Shown here one piece after another: positions 62,062 through 64,000 of a stretch of DNA of 64,000 nucleotides (positions are counted from its first letter, which is position 1; every line of letters begins with the position of its first letter). The notes under the pieces were generated by a model. It was not told the origin of the DNA. It ran no database searches and worked only from the letters and a program-made list of their open reading frames with translations. The DNA comes from an uncultured Opitutales bacterium. GTDB lineage: Bacteria > Verrucomicrobiota > Verrucomicrobiia > Opitutales > Intestinicryptomonadaceae. Where the stretch lies: the NCBI GenBank assembly GCA_944389885.1, contig CALXNZ010000003.1:62001-126000 (forward strand). Reading direction: 5' to 3'. The position numbers were made by a program, and so were the translations under genes.

Positions 62062-63978
62062 ATGAGCGACCCTATTAAGCACGAGTGCGGTATAGCACTG
62101 ATTAGATTACTCAAGCCCCAACGCTACTATTGGGAAAAATACGGATCTCCTATTTACGGATTCAATAAACTCTTCCTGCTGATGGAAAAACAGCACAACC
62201 GCGGACAGGACGGAGCCGGAATAGGTGCCGTGAAAATAGGGGTACATCCCGGTCACAACTATATATTTAGAGAGCGCAGCGCAAAAACCAACGGGTTGTC
62301 GCAGATATTTAAAGAACAGCTTGAGGATTATAACGATAAAGTCAGGCGCGGCATAATACATCCCGAATTTCCGAATACGGTAAAGGATAACTTTGACTAC
62401 GCCGCAGAACTTCTCATAGGGCATTTGCGCTATGGCACGAGCGGTTCATACGATAAATGCACATGCCATCCGTTTTTCAGAAAGAGTACATGGCCCGCCC
62501 GCAACCTTCTGCTGGTTGGCAACTTCAACATTACAAATTCCGACGATCTCAACAAGCGCCTGATAGAGCGCGGCGTGCATCCCGTATTTACCACGGACAC
62601 CCAGACTATTCTTGAGGAAATCTGCTTCCATCTCGATATAGAGCATGCCGAAATATATAGGCATTTGAGAGACCAGGGATATGCGGGGGAAGACATTCTT
62701 CGCATGATGAACGAATCTTTGAATCCCGTGCGCATAGTTAGCAACGCTGCAAAGAAATGGGACGGCGGCTATACAATAGCTGGGGCCATTGGGAATGGGG
62801 ACGCCTTTGTAATAAGAGATCCACACGGAATACGTCCATGCTTTTACCTAAAGAATGACGAGATTGTGGCATTTGCGTCGGAGCGCGTGGCGTTAATGAC
62901 TATTTTTGAGGCTTCGGCGGACCAAATAAAGGAGGTTCGTCCGGGCCATATATTTGTGGTTAAGAGCGACGGAACCGCTTATGAACAGCCTTTTACCAAA
63001 GAGGGCGAGCGCAAGTCTTGTACGTTTGAACGCATATATTTTTCGCGCGGGAACGATCCCGAAATCTACAAGGAGCGCAAGGCGCTGGGCAAGGCGCTTT
63101 GTCCCAGAATATTTGAAAGCATAGACCGCGATTTCAAAAACAGCGTATTCAGCTATATTCCAAATACCGCGGAAATAGCCTATTACGGTATGCTTCACGG
63201 CCTGCGCATGATTCGCCGCGCCCAAGTTAAAGAGACGCTTTTGAAGCTTTCGGAGGAGGGAAAAAAATTGACTCCGGAACTCATTGACAGCCTGATAATG
63301 GACAACTGGCCGCGCGGAGAGAAAATAGCCCATAAGGACATAAAACTGCGCACATTCATATCTAAAGAGAAAGATAGAATGGAATTGGCGTCCCATGTTT
63401 ACGACATCACCTACGGGGTAGTCACTCCGGACGACGTTCTGGTGTGCCTTGACGATTCAATTGTGCGCGGAACTACCTTAAAGCTTCAAATATTGCGCAT
63501 ATTGAGCCGCACAAATCCCAGAAAGATAGTGATAGCCTCAACGGCTCCGCAAATACGCTATCCCGATTGCTACGGCATAGACATGAGCGAGATAGGAAAG
63601 TTTATAGCTTTTCAGGCGGCTATAAAGCTTTTGAAGGAGACCGGAAACATTGGCATACTTCAGGAAGTATATAGGCTCTGTTGCGAGCAGTGCGACAAAC
63701 CCGCCGAAGAAATGGAAAACTATGTCAAAATGATTTACGACAAGTTTACCGCCGACCAGATTACGCAGAAAATTTCCGAGCTTGTGTATCCGCAAAACGT
63801 CGATTGGAAGGGCGAGGTTGAAATAGTGTATCAAAGTATAGAAGATCTGCACAAGGCGATACCGTCGTGTTCCGGAGATTGGTACTTTACCGGAAATTAT
63901 CCTACTCCCGGAGGCTATAAGGTCTTGAACAACGCATTCATAAATTATTACGAAAACAAGGAAGGACGCAGCTATTAA
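62062..63978 (+). CDS. purF: Amidophosphoribosyltransferase-like, long form
   Basis: PurF makes phosphoribosylamine from PRPP and glutamine. The 638-residue product carries a short propeptide with the nucleophile Cys at residue 9 (HECGIALIRLL), NRGQDGAGIGAVK, and the LRYGTSG motif in the glutaminase, and VCLDDSIVRGTTLKLQILRI (PRPP loop) in the C-terminal transferase half. It is longer than the common 470-500 residues, with insertions in both halves, as in some Bacteroidota and Verrucomicrobiota. The leader is A/T-rich and promoter candidates there are weak. The start of any following gene lies beyond the window. Confidence 0.9.
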   Translation: MSDPIKHECGIALIRLLKPQRYYWEKYGSPIYGFNKLFLLMEKQHNRGQDGAGIGAVKIGVHPGHNYIFRERSAKTNGLSQIFKEQLEDYNDKVRRGIIHPEFPNTVKDNFDYAAELLIGHLRYGTSGSYDKCTCHPFFRKSTWPARNLLLVGNFNITNSDDLNKRLIERGVHPVFTTDTQTILEEICFHLDIEHAEIYRHLRDQGYAGEDILRMMNESLNPVRIVSNAAKKWDGGYTIAGAIGNGDAFVIRDPHGIRPCFYLKNDEIVAFASERVALMTIFEASADQIKEVRPGHIFVVKSDGTAYEQPFTKEGERKSCTFERIYFSRGNDPEIYKERKALGKALCPRIFESIDRDFKNSVFSYIPNTAEIAYYGMLHGLRMIRRAQVKETLLKLSEEGKKLTPELIDSLIMDNWPRGEKIAHKDIKLRTFISKEKDRMELASHVYDITYGVVTPDDVLVCLDDSIVRGTTLKLQILRILSRTNPRKIVIASTAPQIRYPDCYGIDMSEIGKFIAFQAAIKLLKETGNIGILQEVYRLCCEQCDKPAEEMENYVKMIYDKFTADQITQKISELVYPQNVDWKGEVEIVYQSIEDLHKAIPSCSGDWYFTGNYPTPGGYKVLNNAFINYYENKEGRSY

Positions 63979-64000
63979 ATTTGCCTTTATGAACCCCGAT

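Noticed and set aside
234-63852. Many long antisense or shifted open frames under the real genes
   Set aside because: They lie inside confidently assigned genes, have atypical composition and no ribosome sites or domains.
24783-63978. A purine operon linking purL, purD and purF
   Set aside because: They are far apart, on different strands or with gaps, and have separate neighbours; only the pathway is shared.
63991-64000. ATG at the window end as the start of another gene
   Set aside because: Only ten bases are visible, so coding cannot be assessed.
1-64000. CRISPR arrays, prophage, IS elements, tRNA or rRNA genes
   Set aside because: No regularly spaced repeats, transposase or integrase frames, or cloverleaf/rRNA-like sequences were seen in the gaps; the gaps are short and do not hold them.

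Overview
The window is a dense bacterial chromosomal segment: about 50 genes, short gaps (none above 300 bases), and no IS element, phage gene, CRISPR array, rRNA or tRNA that I could recognise. The organism looks Gram-negative (LptF/G permease, TorF-type porin, MsbA-type exporter, several lipoproteins) and largely anaerobic in metabolic style (ThiH rather than ThiO, a polyferredoxin, the LarBCE nickel-pincer cofactor pathway). The mix of a long PurF, a fused OppB-OppC permease, a cysteine-free FmdB-like protein and a UvrC without its iron-sulfur cysteines makes me favour Verrucomicrobiota, perhaps near Opitutales/Puniceicoccales. That is inference; no taxonomic marker was compared.

Layout. 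1-5465 (+): thiG (5' end cut by the window), thiH, an unknown exported protein, priA. 5579-7587 (-): a TIG-type lipoprotein and a LOG-family protein, divergent from hemW (7632-8783, +). 8786-17909 (-): pheS, pheT, an extended tatC, a peptide-binding protein and a fused oligopeptide permease. 18158-23192 (+): rpmI-rplT with a terminator, then a lipoprotein, an M42 peptidase, hemD and mnmA. 23195-28514 (-): purL followed by a degenerate NifA-like sigma54-type regulator. 28656-35485 (+): two unknown exported proteins, a CBS/DRTGG-containing DHH pyrophosphatase with a long leader and possible uORF, an ABC exporter and an AraC regulator. 35552-37754 (-): a tight four-gene unit of FmdB zinc ribbon, TPR lipoprotein, M50 protease and cysteine-free FmdB-like protein. 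37854-42764 (+): mutS, uvrC, gluQ. 42748-43845 (-): DegT-like protein. 44044-46919 (+): DUF362 Tat protein and polyferredoxin. 46992-50410 (-): larC, larE, larB and a nickel-type permease. 50517-51209 (+): ThiF/HesA protein. 51218-59331 (-): GH50-like glycoside hydrolase, MFS permease, TorF porin, ahcY, metK, FkbM methyltransferase. 59453-63978 (+): lptF/G, purD, purF.

How genes work together. purL, purD and purF are purine-synthesis enzymes in separate transcription units. metK and ahcY bracket the SAM/SAH cycle. hemD and hemW serve heme metabolism. thiG/thiH make the thiazole of thiamine, and the ThiF-like protein might activate ThiS. LarB, LarC, LarE and the adjacent His-rich permease form a nickel-pincer cofactor module without LarA in view. 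The DUF362/polyferredoxin pair beside it has Tat-like motifs, and tatC lies elsewhere in the window.

The most striking window-wide signal is regulatory. Many first genes of transcription units have a -10-like hexamer ending only about 6-13 bases before the start codon, often with TTGACA/TTGAAA-like -35 boxes 35-38 bases upstream. Leaderless mRNAs would explain this. Internal operon genes more often have ordinary Shine-Dalgarno sequences. The other notable signals are the loss of the sigma54-contact motif in the NifA-like regulator and the loss of the UvrC cysteine motif.
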